From Lucinisca nassula (Eukaryota; Mollusca; Bivalvia; Lucinida; Lucinidae): a stretch of 64,000 nt of DNA. Below the pieces are notes generated by a model, which searched no databases, had not been told where the DNA came from, and saw only the letters and a list, made by a program, of their open reading frames with translations. Positions 12,340 to 26,500 of the stretch are shown here, piece by piece (position 1 is the stretch's first letter; each line of letters starts with the position of its first letter). The DNA is taken from NCBI GenBank assembly GCA_963580285.1, contig OY757026.1:47963143-48027142 (forward strand). Direction: 5' to 3'. The position numbers and the translations under genes were made by a program.

Positions 12340-13135
12340 TCTGCGCTAGTTTGCCATTTGGCGACAAATGGAATCTTCCACCTTGTTAAAAGAACAAATC
12401 CATTTCAGAATTGAAGGGAATGAGATTCCATTTTCGTGTATAGTTTTGCAAAACAAGGTCCTGATCAGACGCCTATTTCTGCTAAGTCTGATCTGGATCT
12501 GCACATTTTGCCATTTGGCGTCAAACGGGATCTTCTACCTTGTAAATGGCAGAAGAGCGTTTCAAAACTTAAGAGTGTGAGGTTGTCTTGTCTTCAAAAT
12601 TATTTTGAGACTGTCTGAAGCTGTTGGAAACAATGCAGGCCCCGAGCAGGCGCCTATTTCTGTTGCGTATGTTCTTGGTCTGCACATTTTGCTAATTGGA
12701 GCCACATGGCATCTTCCACCTTGTTAATTTAACAAGTCTATTACAGAATTTAAGAGAATGAGGTTGTGTTTTCGTGTATGTTTTTGCAAACTAAGGTCCT
12801 GTTCAGATTCCTATTTCTGCTAAGTCTGATCTGGATCTGCCCAATTTGCCATTTGGCGTCAAACAGGATCTGCTACCTTGTAAATGGCAAAAGACCGTTT
12901 CAAAATTTAAGAGTGTTAGGTTGTGTTGTCTTCAAAATTTATTTTGAAAATGTCTGTAGCTGTTGGAAGCAATGTAGGCCCCGATCAGGCGCCTATTTCT
13001 GTTGCGTATGACCTTGGTTTGCACATTTTGCTAATTGGGGCCACATGGCATCTTCCACCTTGTAAATAGCACACGACCATTTCAAAATTTAAGAGTGTGG
13101 GGTTGTCTCAAAAGTTTTCTTCAAAATTTTCGAAA
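12340..13135 (+). repeat. Imperfect 160-180 bp tandem monomers (unit B)
   Basis: Four diverged monomers begin near 12,472, 12,652, 12,810 and 12,991. A partial one near 11,985 belongs to the end of unit A. The alternation of long and short periods matches unit A and unit C. Confidence 0.75.
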
Positions 13136-13227
13136 TAATGTATGTTCAGTCACTCACAGAAGGGTCCCATTTGTTTAATTATTATTATTGTTTTGTTGTT
13201 GTTGTAACTTTCATTTATTTTTTTACA

Positions 13228-13500
13228 GGGGGGGTGGGGGGGGGGGGGTCAGCGATTTTGCTTATGAGATTTGGGGAACGATTTTTATTTGACGAAACGA
13301 ATTTTTGGCTAAGGACTGGAATGCTGGGAACCAGTCTAGCGGTCCCCAAGCGTTCCCCGTTCCAATTGGAATGAGGTAAGAGTGGAATGGAGCGGGATGG
13401 AACGGGAACGGGAATGCCGCGGATCGAAACCGTATCGCGAACGGGATTGGATTGGAACTCGAACGATAGAATGGGAAGCAAAACCGCCCCCCCCCCCCCC
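13228..13500. mobile_element. Small G/C-ended TIR element (MITE), unit B
   Basis: Same element as 574-830 with longer terminal homopolymers: a G-rich run at 13,228-13,248 and a C-run at 13,486-13,500. The right inner repeat has lost the TCGCTGA part (AAGCAAAACCGCC), so the inverted repeat is weaker here. Confidence 0.65.
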
Positions 13501-13504
13501 TCTT

Positions 13505-13597
13505 CGTACGCCTGCCCAGGAAGTGTGGATAGGTAAACTGACCGGCTAAGAAATGACCTAAATAGTATTCACTGGACCGTTTAACGCCAATACAAAC
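13505..13597 (+). mobile_element. tRNA-SINE 3' end fragment (unit B)
   Basis: Same arrangement as 831-906: MITE right end, then a headless SINE 3' end with the GGACCGTTTAACGCC and CAATACAAACAAC tail. Confidence 0.7.
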
Positions 13598-13849
13598 AAC
13601 AAGCAAATCAACTGTATGGCAAATGATCAGATGGCTTCAGAAAGCCAAATGATCAGAATCTACACTGTTGGCAAAGGTAGAGGTTGTCATGTTTAGAAGG
13701 ATAATGTTTAAGTATTAACGGCAAACTAGGTTACACAGAAAGTCACATCTAAAACAACACAGAAAACAGGAATTTAGATTTGCCCACTGTTGTAAACAGG
13801 GATTTGTCAAAAATTATCAATAGGAGGAAATCAAGAGTTGATCCTTATA

Positions 13850-14015
13850 GCTTAATATGAGTCGTCTAAACTTGATGTCTATAAGATATGTTGCTTGTAT
13901 GCATAAGAGTCGACTCATTGAGGCGATTGTAATGCGTACATATATATGTATATTAGATACGTTGTGTGTATGCATAAGAACCGCCTCGTTGAGGCAATTC
14001 CAACGACCCCAGCTC
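13850..14015. repeat. Palindromic-MITE remnant (unit B)
   Basis: Same two-hairpin remnant as in unit A. The first hairpin here reads GTCGACTCATTGAGGC, showing a broken stem. Confidence 0.5.
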
Positions 14016-14196
14016 CGACTTTTGCAAACAGTGTAGACCGAGATCAGATGTTTTCTGATCAAGATAAACGCTGTTTGTCAGTTCTTTTTATGAAATAAAA
14101 GAATACGTTATGTTAACCCATCGGCCAAATAACGTTTACAAAATGGTGTATCAACGTCAAACCAGCGAATTACAAACGTTACCTACACGTTGTTAG

Positions 14197-14470
14197 TCTG
14201 TTTGTTTGTCTGATTTGAGGTTTAACGTCCCCGTCATCACTGTATAGGTTCATTTTGGAGACGTTGCTTCCAATTTTGTGAGACTTTTTCCCGACATGGA
14301 GATGAAATGACATCTCAAGCCCCGTCGCCCAATGAAACCAAAAGGGTTTGTAAGCATGGCACCACTTTGCTTAGGTAGGCTTAGATCCGCTAAGCGGTTT
14401 ACCAGTACTTGTGTGCAGTCGGTTTTAGTGCGGCCCTTCGATTTCTTCAAGCCACGATGGGCAGGGGCCA
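14197..14470 (-). mobile_element. CAAA-tailed SINE-like element (unit B)
   Basis: Orthologous position to the unit A copy at 1,522-1,795, with shared substitutions. It duplicated with the unit rather than inserting independently. Confidence 0.7.
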
Positions 14471-15317
14471 TGCCTACACGTTGTGTGTCGCTGTAATTTG
14501 ATAGGATGATTGTCAGAACCAGGCGCGGGTGTAATTAGTTGATTACTCGTTTGTATGCTGTACCTCATCCCCAGTCCTTTTCTCCTTCATTCTCACCAAT
14601 GATCTGAAGGTTTGGAGTCATAATAGGCACTTCGTTAGTGACTTGGAGGTGGCACTTCTTAGATGGCTTAGAGTCATGGTCTCTGAATGGGCAATTCTTT
14701 ATCATTTTGAACATCACAGCTACAGAGAAGATTCTGTCTGTTCTGAAAAAGAAAACTTACCCTAAACTCGAGGGAAAAGACTAACACTGGCCCAGTGGCC
14801 CAGTGGCCCAATGGCCACATGCTTTGAGCTTTGGAAAATCTGCCTATGGCATAATATAATAAATTCACTGTCATGAGGTTTTTGAGAAAATGCGCATTGA
14901 ATAAATTGAATAAATCTGGTATTCTAAACAAAAGTATTTAGTCTTTTCCCCTGAGTTGCACTGTTGCACAACAAAGATAAACGTTAATGTGTGCTATCAG
15001 AAAAGATTCCTACCAGTCAGTGCAAATATTCTCACTTACTAGAGTTTGTCTTTTAATATGTTTCATGAATTACTATTAAACCTTAATCATTTGCTGTGCA
15101 ACAAGTGACATTTTAATACTTATACCATGTCATGCCATGCAATGTCATGCCATACCACACTACTATCGATAAAAGTCAATATGCCAGCATATTTTTAAAC
15201 TACCAAGTTTACAAAGTGCATGTATGTAAATGACACATATATGTTACATATACAAATTTCGAACACCCATAAGAAGTTCATTTAAATACAAGCTGTATGA
15301 TTGACAATTAAATAGTA

Positions 15318-17425
15318 AACATGAAACCACACTTAACCGAGATAAGACCCCAGCACACAACACCAAACCACACTCAACACAGACCAGACCCAAGCACACA
15401 AGACCAAACCACCCTCAACGCAGACGAGACCCCTGCACACCACACGAAACCACACTCAACACAAACCAGGAAACAGCTCCCAACACCACACCACACTCAA
15501 CACAACCCAGACCCCAACACACACAACACCAAACCACACTCAACAAAAATAGATCCCAGCACACAAAACCGAACCACACTCTACACAGATCGGACTCAAG
15601 CATACAACACCAAACCACACTCAACACAGACCAGATCCAAGCACACAACACCAAACCTCTCAACATAGACCCCAGTTCGCAACACGAAACCACACTCAAC
15701 ACAGAAAAGACCTCAGCACACAACACGAAACCACACTCAACAGAGACCAGTCAACTGCACACGATACAAAACCAAACTCAACAAAGACCAGACCGAAGCA
15801 CACAACACCAAAGCATCCTCAACAGAGACTAAACCCAAGCACACATCACGAAACCACACTCAACACAGACCAGTAAGCAGAACACAGCACCAAACAACAC
15901 TCAACACAGACTAGACCCAAGCACACAACATGAAACCACATCCATTACAGACAATCCCCATCACACAAGACAAAAACCACACTCAACATAGACCAGGAAA
16001 CAGCAAACAACACCAAACCACACTCAACACAGACTAGATCCCAGTACACAACACGAAACAACACTAAACATAGACAGGACCCCAGCACACAACACGAAAC
16101 CACACTCAACACAGACTAGACCCCAGCACACAACACGAAACAACACTCAACACAGATCAGGAAACAGCACACACAACCAACCAAACCACACTCAACACAG
16201 ACCAGACCCCAGCACACAACACGAAACCACACTCAACACAGACCACGAAACAATACATAATGCCATACCGCACTCAACACAGACCAGAACCAAGCACACA
16301 ACACCGATCCACACACAACACAGACTAGACCCCAGCACACAACACGAAACCATACTCAACACAGACCATTAAACAGCACACAACATCAAAACACATTCAA
16401 CACAGACAAGATCCCAGCATACAACACGAAACCGCACTCAACACAGACCAGGAAACAGCATACAACACGAAACCACACTCAACACAGACTAGACCCCAGC
16501 ACACAAGACGAAACCACACTTAACTCAGGCCAGGAAACAACACACAACATCAAACCACACTCAACACAGACAAGACCCAGCATACAACACGAAACCACAC
16601 CCAACACAGACCAGTCAAACAGCATACAGCACGAAACCACACTCAACACAGAGCAGACCCCAGCACACAACACGAAACCACACTCAACACAGACCAGGAA
16701 TCAGCACTAACAACCAACCAAACCACACTCAACACAGACCAGACCCCAGCACACAACACGAAACCACACTCAACACAGACCACGAAACAATACATAATAC
16801 CATACCGCACTTAACACAGACCAGAACCAAGCACACAACACCAATCCACACACAACACAGACTAGGCCCCAGCACACAACACGAAACCACACTCAACACA
16901 GACCATTAAACAGCACACAACATCAAACCACACTCAACACAGACAAGACCCCAGCATACAACACGAAACCACACTCAACACAGACCAGGAAACAGCATAC
17001 AACACGAAACCACACTAAACACAGACTAGACCCCAACACACAAGACGAACCACACTTAACTCAGACAAGGAAACATCACACAACATCAAATCACACTCAA
17101 CACAGACAAGACCCCAGCTCACAGCACGAAACCACACTCAACACAGACCAGTCAAACAGCACACAACACGAAACCGCACTAAACACAGAGCAGACCCCAG
17201 CACACAACACGAAACCACACTCAACAAAGACCAGGAAACAGCACACAACACCAAACAACAATCAACACAGACCAGATCCCAACATACCACACTCAACACA
17301 TATTAGACCCCAGCACACAACACAAAACCACACTCATAACAGACAACCCCCCAGCACACAACACCAAACCATACTCAACAAACAAACCCTACCACACAAT
17401 GGCACAGGTTGTACAGGGTTACATT
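15318..17425 (+). repeat. A/C-rich minisatellite (array B1)
   Basis: About fifty 41-42 bp units. The order of variant units is almost the same as in array C1, so the array was copied as a block and not re-expanded independently. Confidence 0.95.
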
Positions 17426-17907
17426 GTACCTGTAGCAGGGGTGACCCGACCTGACCTGACGGGACAAGACAAGACAATTAAAACCAGACCAGACCAGATA
17501 AAACCAGATCACAGTTGTTAGGACATACAACAGAGATCCCGATCAGAATGACTGAATTCATGTATGCCACACGACTACGTACTAGAGCAGCCATTATATA
17601 GATGAAATATTCTTGAAGTGCAATAACTTTTAAATCATGTAAAACTGTAGATCACTGAAGAGACAAATGTCCCGAGAGGCGCCATGGTCTCTGAATGGGC
17701 AATTCTTTATCATTTAGAACATCACAGCTACAGAGAAGATTCTGGCTGTTCTGAGAAAGAAAACTGACCCTAAACTGGAGGCAAAAGACTAACACAGGCC
17801 CACTGGACCAATGGCCACATGCTTTGAGCTTTGGCAAATCTTCCTATGGCGTAATATAATAAATTCACTTTCATGGGGTTTTTGAGAAAATGCGCATTGA
17901 ATAAATT

Positions 17908-18250
17908 GACCAGTCAAACAGAACACAACACGAAACCACACTCATCACAGAGCAGACCCCAGCACACAACACGAAAGCACACTCAACACAGACCAGGAAA
18001 CAGCACACAACACCAAACAACCTTCAACACAGACCAGATCCCAACATACAACACCAAACCACACTCAACACAGATTAGACCCCAGCACACAACACAAAAC
18101 CACACTCAACAGAGACCAGACCCCAAGGACACAACACCGAACCACACTCATTACAGACCAACCCCCAGCACACAACACCAAACCACACTCAACACACAAC
18201 CCCTACCACATAATGGCACAGGTTGTACAGGGTTACATTGTACCTGTAGC
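17908..18250 (+). repeat. A/C-rich minisatellite (array B2, short)
   Basis: Same unit order as arrays A4 and C2. It is followed by a CCTGACCTGACC mini-repeat and a GGACAAGACAAGAC motif that begin the post-array block. Confidence 0.95.
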
Positions 18251-18524
18251 AGGAGTGACCTGACCTGACCTGACCTGACCGGACGGGACAAGACAAGACA
18301 AAAAAAACAGACCAGACCAGACTACACCAGATCACAGTGGTTAAGACATACAATGGAGATCCCGATCAGAATGACTGACTTCATGTCAGCCACACGACTA
18401 CGTACTAGAGCAGCCATTATATAGATGAAATATTCTTTAAGTGCCATAACTTTAAAATCATGTAAAACTGTAGATCACTGAAGAGCCAAATGTCCCGAGA
18501 GGCGCCAACTGTTTCCTCCCTTAT

Positions 18525-18662
18525 TGTTTGAATTGAGGTTTAACGTCCCCTTCAACACTGTATATGTCATTTTGAAGACGTTGCTGCCAATTTTGTGGGA
18601 CTTATACCCAACACTGAGATGAAATGACATCTCAAGCCCTGTCGCCCAAAGAAACCAATTGA
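18525..18662 (-). mobile_element. CAAA-tailed SINE-like fragment (unit B)
   Basis: Same truncated copy within unit B's post-array block. Confidence 0.7.
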
Positions 18663-19666
18663 CAAACAGGAGACGTCCAGATAAGACGCCGAAAATGTAT
18701 TTTGTAATCAGGGCTTTCGATTGTCAGTTAAGACTTTAAATGACTAGCCTGCGTCTTCTAGCAGTCTGATCTCAGCTCTAAAGAATAAATCGATGGATAC
18801 ATTATTGGAAATTATCTTAGTACCAATCGGTTTGTAAGAGTGTTGACTGGGTCGTTAAAACTCCAATACAAACAAACAAAACCAATTGGTTTGTACAAAC
18901 CAAACACAAGACCAAGCGGGTACAGTGATATATAACGGAATAAAACATAAGCAAACTTTGTCACAAAATGTTGCCATTCATATGGACGGATGGACTGACA
19001 AAGCGAATAATATGATTAACGACTGTTCAGATGTCAAATGAGATCTTCAGATAATACTTAACCAGTTCCTAACTCATACAAATATGCCCAAAACCTAGTA
19101 CTTCAAGCATGCAAGGCGAGGGAGGTGTGAGAGGAGTACCAGGTTTTGCGCTTAGCAAACTACAAAGTTTTAGACGTCATCTATGAAAATGATGAAAATC
19201 AGGCAAGTATCTGAAGACATAAAAGTTCCTTTATCTATTTAAGTGCAGGAATTAACTTTCAATACACTTTATAGTAAATACAACCATAATGTCTTGCAGT
19301 GTTGGTTATATACATGCAGTCCATGCATCCATATTAAATACACATTTTTAGGCCTAACTTAAGTCTATAGAAAAAAAACTACCTTTTAAAAGAAGTCAGT
19401 CTGCATGATGACCGTTCCATATTTTCTCCAGTCTTCCCAGGTTTGCATTCTGTCAGCCATCGCCTAACCTGTAAATGAAACTTAGCAATTAAAACACGAA
19501 GCACAATGGGAGTAGAGGATATTATATTTGCTTTGGTATCTTTCAGAGACAGTCAGTTTTACATTTCAAATCTTAAGAGGAAATGATTTATATGAGAGGA
19601 ACACGCCTTATTCTATCTTGAAAATAGGCACATGAGGGCTTCTCCAGGTTTACTAAACTTTCATCA

Positions 19667-20657
19667 ACTAGAAATGCGTCCATAGGACACGGATGCCCCC
19701 GCCCGAAAATATGTCTATGTTCGTATTCATCCATAGAAAGTTATTGACAGTGTTTAAGTTTTGGACCCTACATGCCATTTGACCTCCAAGTATGACCTTG
19801 GAGGTACGGATCTGGGTTTGCACGTGACACATTGTCTCATGATGGTTAACATTTCTTCAAAATTATTTCAAAATCCATCCAAAAATAAGTAAGTTATTGG
19901 CTGCGTTTCAGTTTCGGACCCATTGTTTGACCTTTGACCTCCAAGTATGACCTTGACCTTGGAGGTACGGACCTGAATTTTGCATGTGACACATCGACTG
20001 ATGATGGTTAACATTTCTACAAAGTAATTTCAAAATCCATCCAGAAATAAGAAAGTTATTGACTGCGTTTAAGTTTCGGACCCTTTTTTGACCTTTGACC
20101 TCTAAGTATGACCTTGACCTTGGAGGTACGGACCTGGGTTTTGCAGGTGACACATCGACTCATGATGGTTAACATTTCTCCAAAATAATTTCAAAATCCA
20201 TCCAGAAATAAGAAAGTTATTGACTGCGTTTAAGTTTCGGACCCTTTTTTTTACCTTTGACCTCCAAGTATGACCTTGACCTTGGTGGTACGGACCTGGG
20301 TTTTGCAGGTGACACATCGACTCATGATGGTTAACATTTCTCCAAAATAATTTCAAAATCCATCCAGAAATAAGAAAGTTATTGACTGCGTTTAAGTTTC
20401 GGACCTTTTTTTGACCTTTGACCTCTAAGTATGACCTTGACCTTGGTGGTACGGATCTGGGTTTTGCGCGTGACACGTCGACTCATGATGGTTAACATTT
20501 CTGCCGAGTAATTTTAAAATCCATCAAGAAATAAGGAAGTTATTGACTGCGTTTAAGTTTCGGACGCACGGACGGACGCACGGACGGACGAACGGACGGA
20601 CGGACAGGGGCAACGCTATATGCCCTTTCCACCATTCTTCGAATGGCGGGGGCATAA
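19667..20657. mobile_element. Pearl/Helitron-like element with 162-bp core repeats (unit B)
   Basis: Same insertion as 10,749-11,752 with the same ends. The (ACGG)n tract is shorter by one repeat. Shared position in A and B but absence in C means it inserted before the A/B split but is missing in C. Confidence 0.75.
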
Positions 20658-20929
20658 TAAAAGACACATAAAAGCATACGTAAGCACGACATGATCAATA
20701 ATTAGATGAGAATATAATCTACTGATTGTAAAGACTCACAATCTAAATTCAACAATCAAATGAGCAACCATTTTTTGAAGCAGAGAGTTAGAGGCATGGA
20801 TGGCCTTGGCGGACCCTCATGAGGTATATGTATCACTAAATGCGTCTCTGTTTGTTTGGAAAACGCATGAACCCTTTGCATATAATGTAGGCCCTGATCA
20901 GAGGCCACTTTCTGCTGCGTCTGATCTGG

Positions 20930-21725
20930 GTCTGCGCTAGTTTGCCATTTGGCGACAAATGGAATCTTCCACCTTGTTAAAAGAACAAATCCATTTCAGA
21001 ATTGAAGGGAATGAGATTCCATTTTCGTGTATAGTTTTGCAAAACAAGGTCCTGATCAGACGCCTATTTCTGCTAAGTCTGATCTGGATCTGCACATTTT
21101 GCCATTTGGCGTCAAACGGGATCTTCTACCTTGTAAATGGCAGAAGACCGTTTCAAAACTTAAGAGTGTGAGGTTGTCTTGTCTTCAAAATTTATTTTGA
21201 GACTGTCTGAAGCTGTTGGAAACAATGCAGGCCCCGAGCAGGCGCCTATTTCTGTTGCGTATGTTCTTGGTCTGCACATTTTGCTAATTGGAGCCACATG
21301 GCATCTTCCACCTTGTTAATTTAACAAGTCTATTACAGAATTTAAGAGAATGAGGTTGTGTTTTCGTGTATGTTTTTGCAAACTAAGGTCCTGTTCAGAT
21401 TCCTATTTCTGCTAAGTCTGATCTGGATCTGCCCAATTTGCCATTTGGCGTCAAACAGGATCTGCTACCTTGTAAATGGCACAAGACCGTTTCAAAATTT
21501 AAGAGTGTTAGGTTGTGTTGTCTTCAAAATTTATTTTGAAAATGTCTGTAGCTGTTGGAAGCAATGTAGGCCCCGATCAGGCGCCTATTTCTGTTGCGTA
21601 TGACCTTGGTTTGCACATTTTGCTAATTGGGGCCACATGGCATCTTCCACCTTGTAAATAGCACACGACCATTTCAAAATTTAAGAGTGTGGGGTTGTCT
21701 CAAAAGTTTTCTTCAAAATTTTCGA
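20930..21725 (+). repeat. Imperfect 160-180 bp tandem monomers (unit C)
   Basis: Near-identical counterpart of 12,340-13,135 at an offset of about 8,594 bp. It spans the B/C unit boundary. Confidence 0.75.
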
Positions 21726-21819
21726 AATAATGTATGTTCAGTCACTCACAGAAGGGTCCCATTTGTTTAATTATTATTATTGTTTTGTTGTTGTTGTAAC
21801 TTTCATTTATTTTTTTACA

Positions 21820-22095
21820 GGGGGGGGGGGTGGGGGGGGGGTGGTCAGCGATTTTGCTTATGAGAATTGGGGAACGATTTTAATTTGACGAAACGAATTT
21901 TTGGCTAAGGACTGGAATGCTGGGAACCAGTCTAGCGGTCCCCAAGCGTTCACCGTTCCAATTGGAATGAGGTAAGAGTGGAATGGAGCGGGATGGAACG
22001 GGAACGGGAATGCCGCGGATCGAAACCGCATCGCGAACGGGATTGGATTGGAACTCGAACGATAGAATGGGAAGCAAAACCGCCCCCCCCCCCCC
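21820..22095. mobile_element. Small G/C-ended TIR element (MITE), unit C
   Basis: Counterpart of the unit B copy. The G tract at 21,820-21,840 differs in length and has two interrupting T bases, and the C tract ends at 22,095. Confidence 0.65.
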
Positions 22096-22097
22096 TC

Positions 22098-22196
22098 TTC
22101 GTACGCCTGCCCAGGAAGTGTGGATAGGTAAACTGACCGGCTAAGAAATGACCTAAATAGTATTGACTGGACCGTTTAACGCCAATACAAACAACA
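22098..22196 (+). mobile_element. tRNA-SINE 3' end fragment (unit C)
   Basis: Counterpart of the unit B fragment with the same tail. Confidence 0.7.
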
Positions 22197-22444
22197 AGCA
22201 AATCAACTGTATGGCAAATGATCAGATGGCTTCAGAAAGCCAAATGATCAGAATCTACACTGTTGGCAAAGGTAGAGGTTGTCATGTTTAGAAGGATAAT
22301 GTTTAAGTTTTAACGGCAAACTAGGTTACACAGAAAGTCACATCTAAAACAACACAGAAAACAGGAATTTAGATTTGCCCACTGTTGTAAACAGGGATTT
22401 GTCAAAAATTATCAATAGGAGGAAATCAAGAGTTGATCCTTATA

Positions 22445-22610
22445 GCTTAATATGAGTCGTCTAAACTTGATGTCTATAAGATATGTTGCTTGTATGCATA
22501 AGAGTCGACTCATTGAGGCGATTGTAATGCGTACATATATATGTATATTAGATACGTTGTGTGTATGCATAAGAACCGCCTCGTTGAGGCAATTCCAACG
22601 ACCCCAGCTC
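22445..22610. repeat. Palindromic-MITE remnant (unit C)
   Basis: Counterpart of the unit B remnant, carrying the same GTCGACTCATTGAGGC change, so the change predates the B/C duplication. Confidence 0.5.
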
Positions 22611-22789
22611 CGACTTTTGCAAACAGTGTAGACCGAGATCAGATGTTTTCTGATCAAGATAAACGCTGTTTGTCAGTTCTTTTTATGAAATAAAAGAATA
22701 CGTTATGTTAACCCATCGGCCAAATAACGTTTACAAAATGGTGTATCAACGTCAAACCAGCGGATTACAAACGTTACCTACACGTTGTT

Positions 22790-23065
22790 AGTCTGTTTGT
22801 TTGTCTGATTTGAGGTTTAACGTCCCCGTCATCACTGTATAGGTTCATTTTGGAGACGTTGCTTCCAATTTTGTGAGACTTTTTCCCGACATGGAGATGA
22901 AATGACATCTCAAGCCCCGTCGCCCAATGAAACCAATAGGGTTTGTAAGCATGGCACCACTTTGCTTAGGTAGGCTTAGATCCGCTAAGCGGTTTACCAG
23001 TACTTGTGTGCAGTCGGTTTCAGTGCGGCCCTTCGATTTCTTCAAGCCACGATGGGCAGGGGCCA
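22790..23065 (-). mobile_element. CAAA-tailed SINE-like element (unit C)
   Basis: Counterpart of the unit B copy with the same ends and internal differences. Confidence 0.7.
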
Positions 23066-23912
23066 TGCCTACACGTTGTGTGTCGCTGTAATTTGATAGG
23101 ATGATTGTCAGAACCAGGCGCGGGTGTAATTAGTTGATTACTCGTTTGTATGCTGTACCTCATCCCCAGTACTTTTCTCCTTCATTCTCACCAATGATCT
23201 GAAGGTTTGGAGTCTTAATAGGCACTTCGTTAGTGACTTGGCGGTGGCACTTCTTAGATGGCTTAGAGTCATGGTCTCTGAATCGGCAATTCTTTATCAT
23301 TTTGAACATCACAGCTACAGAGAAGATTCTGTCTGTTCTGAAAAAGAAAACTTACCCTAAACTCGAGGGAAAAGACTAACACTGGCCCAGTGGCCCAGTG
23401 GCCCAATGGCCACATGCTTTGAGCTTTGGAAAATCTGCCTATGGCATAATATAATAAATTCACTGTCATGAGGTTTTTGAGAAAATGCGCATTGAATAAA
23501 TTGAATAAATCTGGTATTCTAAACAAAAGTATTTAGTCTTTTCTCCTGAGTTGCACTGTTGCACAACAAAGATAAACGTTAATGTGTGCTATCAGAAAAG
23601 ATTCCTACCAGTCAGTGCAAATATTCTCACTTACTAGAGTTTGTCTTTTAATATGTTTCATGAATTACTATTAAACCTTAATCATTTGCTGTGCAACAAG
23701 TGACATTTTAATACTTATACCATGTCATGCCATGCAATGTCATGCCATACCACACTACTGTCGATAAAAGTCAATATGCCAGCATATTTTTAAACTACCA
23801 AGTTTACAAAGTGCATGTATGTAAATGACACATATATGTTACATATACAAATTTCGAACACCCATAAGAAGTTCATTTAAATACAAGCTGTATGATTGAC
23901 AATTAAATAGTA

Positions 23913-26012
23913 AACATGAAACCACACTTAACCGAGATAAGACCCCAGCACACAACACCAAACCACACTCAACACAGACCAGACCCAAGCACACAAGACC
24001 AAACCACCCTCAACGCAGACGAGACCCCTGCACACCACACGAAACCACACTCAACACAGACCAGGAAACAGCTCCCAACACCACACCACACTCAACACAA
24101 CCCAGACCCCAACACACACAACACCAAACCACACTCAACAAAAATAGACCCCAGCACACAAAACCGAACCACACTCTACACAGATCGGACTCAAGCATAC
24201 AACACCAAACCACACTCAACACAGACCAGATCCAAGCACACAACACCAAAGCTCTCAACATAGACCCCAGTACGCAACACGAAACCACACTCAACACAGA
24301 AAAGACCTCAGCACACAACACGAAACCACACTCAACAGAGACCAGTCAACTGCACACGATACAAAACCAAACTCAACAAAGACCAGACCGAAGCACACAA
24401 CACCAAAGCATCCTCAACAGAGACTAAACCCAAGCACACATCACGAAACCACACTCAACACAGACCAGTAAGCAGAACACAGCACCAAACAACACTCAAC
24501 ACAGACTAGACCCCAGCACACAACATGAAACCACACCCATTACAGACAATCCCCATCACACAAGACAAAAACCACACTCAACATAGACCAGGAAACAGCA
24601 AACAACACCAAACCACACTCAACACAGACTAGACCCCAGTACACAACACGAAACAACACTCAACATAGACAGGACCCCAGCACACAACACGAAACCACAC
24701 TCAACACAGACTAGACCCCAGCACACAACACGAAACAACACTCAACACAGATCAGGAAACAGCACACACAACCAACAAAACCACACTCAACACAGACCAG
24801 ACCCCAGCACACAACACGAAACCACACTCAACACAGACCACGAAACAATACATAATGCCATACCGCACTCAACACAGACCAGAACCAAGCACACAACACC
24901 GATCCACACACAACTCAGACTAGACCCCAGCACACAACACGAAACCACACTCAACACAGACCATTAAACAGCACACAACATCAAAACACATTCAACACAG
25001 ACAAGATCCCAGCATACAACACGAAACCACACTCAACACAGACCAGGAAACAGCATACAACACGAAACCACACTCAACACAGACTAGACCCCAGCACACA
25101 AGACGAAACCACACTTAACTCAGGCCAGGAAACAACACACAACATCAAACTACACTCAACACAGACAAGACCCAGCATACAACACGAAACCACACCCAAC
25201 ACAGACCAGTCAAACAGCATACAGCACGAAACCACACTCAACACAGAGCAGACCCCAGCACACAACACGAAACCACACTCAACACAGACCAGGAATCAGC
25301 ACTAACAACCAACCAAACCACACTCAACACAGACCAGACCCCAGCACACAACACGAAACCACACTCAACACAGACCACGAAACAATACATAATACCATAC
25401 CGCACTTAACACAGACCAGAACCAAGCACACAACACCAATCCACACACAACACAGACTAGACCCCAGCACACAACACGAAACCACACTCAACACAGACCA
25501 TTAAACAGCACACAACATCAAACCACACTCAACACAGACAAGACCCCAGCATACAACACGAAACCACACTCAACACAGACCAGGAAACAGCATACAACAC
25601 GAAACCACACTAAACACAGACTAGACCCCAACACAAGACGAACCACACTTAACTCAGACAAGGAAACATCACACAACATCAAATCACCCTCAACACAGAC
25701 AAGACCCCAGCTCACAGCACGGAACCACACTCAACACAGACCAGTCAAACAGCACACAACACGAAACCGCACTCAACACAGAGCAGACCCCAGCACACAA
25801 CACGAAACCACACTCAACAAAGACCAGGAAACAGCACACAACACCAAACAACAGTCAACACAGACCAGATCCCAACATACCACACTCAACACATATTAGA
25901 CCCCAGCACACAACACAAAACCACACTCATAACAGACAAACCCCCAGCACACAACACCAAACCATACTCAACAAACAAACCCTACCACACAATGGCACAG
26001 GTTGTACAGGGT
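23913..26012 (+). repeat. A/C-rich minisatellite (array C1)
   Basis: Block copy of array B1 at an offset of 8,595 bp with isolated substitutions and a few small indels, for example a shortened unit near 25,630. Confidence 0.95.
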
Positions 26013-26500
26013 TACATTGTACCTGTAGCAGGGGTGACCCGACCTGACCTGACGGGACAAGACAAGACAATTAAAACCAGACCAGACCAGATAAAACCAG
26101 ATCACAGTTGTTAGGACATACAATAGAGATCCCGATCAGAATGACTGACTTCATGTATGCCACACGACTACGTACTAGAGCAGCCATTATATAGATGAAA
26201 TATTCTTGAAGTGCAATCACTTTTAAATCATGTAAAACTGTAGATCACTGAAGAGACAAATGTCCCGAGAGGCGCCATGGTCTCTGAATGGGCAATTCTT
26301 TATCATTTAGAACATCACAGCTACAGAGAAGATTATTGCTGTTCTGAGAAAGAAAACTGACCCTAAACTCGAGGCAAAAGACTAACACAGGCCCACTGGA
26401 CCAATGGCCACATGCTTTGAGCTTTGGCAAATCTTCCTATGGCGTAATATAATAAATTCACTTTCATGGGGTTTTTGAGAAAATGCGCATTGAATAAATT

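Larger units (their letters stand above)
1..12651 (+). repeat. Macro-repeat unit A (enlarged copy)
   Basis: Position 1 aligns with 12,652 and 21,246 with only scattered differences, so this is the first of three large direct repeats. It is about 4 kb longer than unit B. Two causes are visible. The block containing array, spacer, short array and post-array sequence is present twice (about 2,640-6,458 and 6,700-10,750), joined at 6,459 where post-array sequence runs directly into a copy of 852-1,035. A SINE at 12,023-12,325 is also absent from unit B. No host gene is seen inside. The left edge is the window edge, so more units may lie upstream. Confidence 0.9.
12652..21245 (+). repeat. Macro-repeat unit B, about 8.6 kb
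   Basis: Every block of this unit reappears about 8,592-8,595 bp later in unit C, with very few substitutions and small indels. It is the most regular copy and serves as the reference order: 160-180 bp monomers, G/C-ended MITE, palindrome remnant, SINE-like copy, long A/C minisatellite, spacer, short minisatellite, post-array block, pearl-like element, then the first monomers of the next unit. High identity suggests recent duplication or ongoing homogenisation. Confidence 0.9.

Noticed and set aside
13215..13606. Open frames around the G/C-rich MITE (minus strand), conserved in three units
   Set aside because: Conservation reflects duplication of the macro-unit. The frames cross a MITE, homopolymers and a SINE 3' end.
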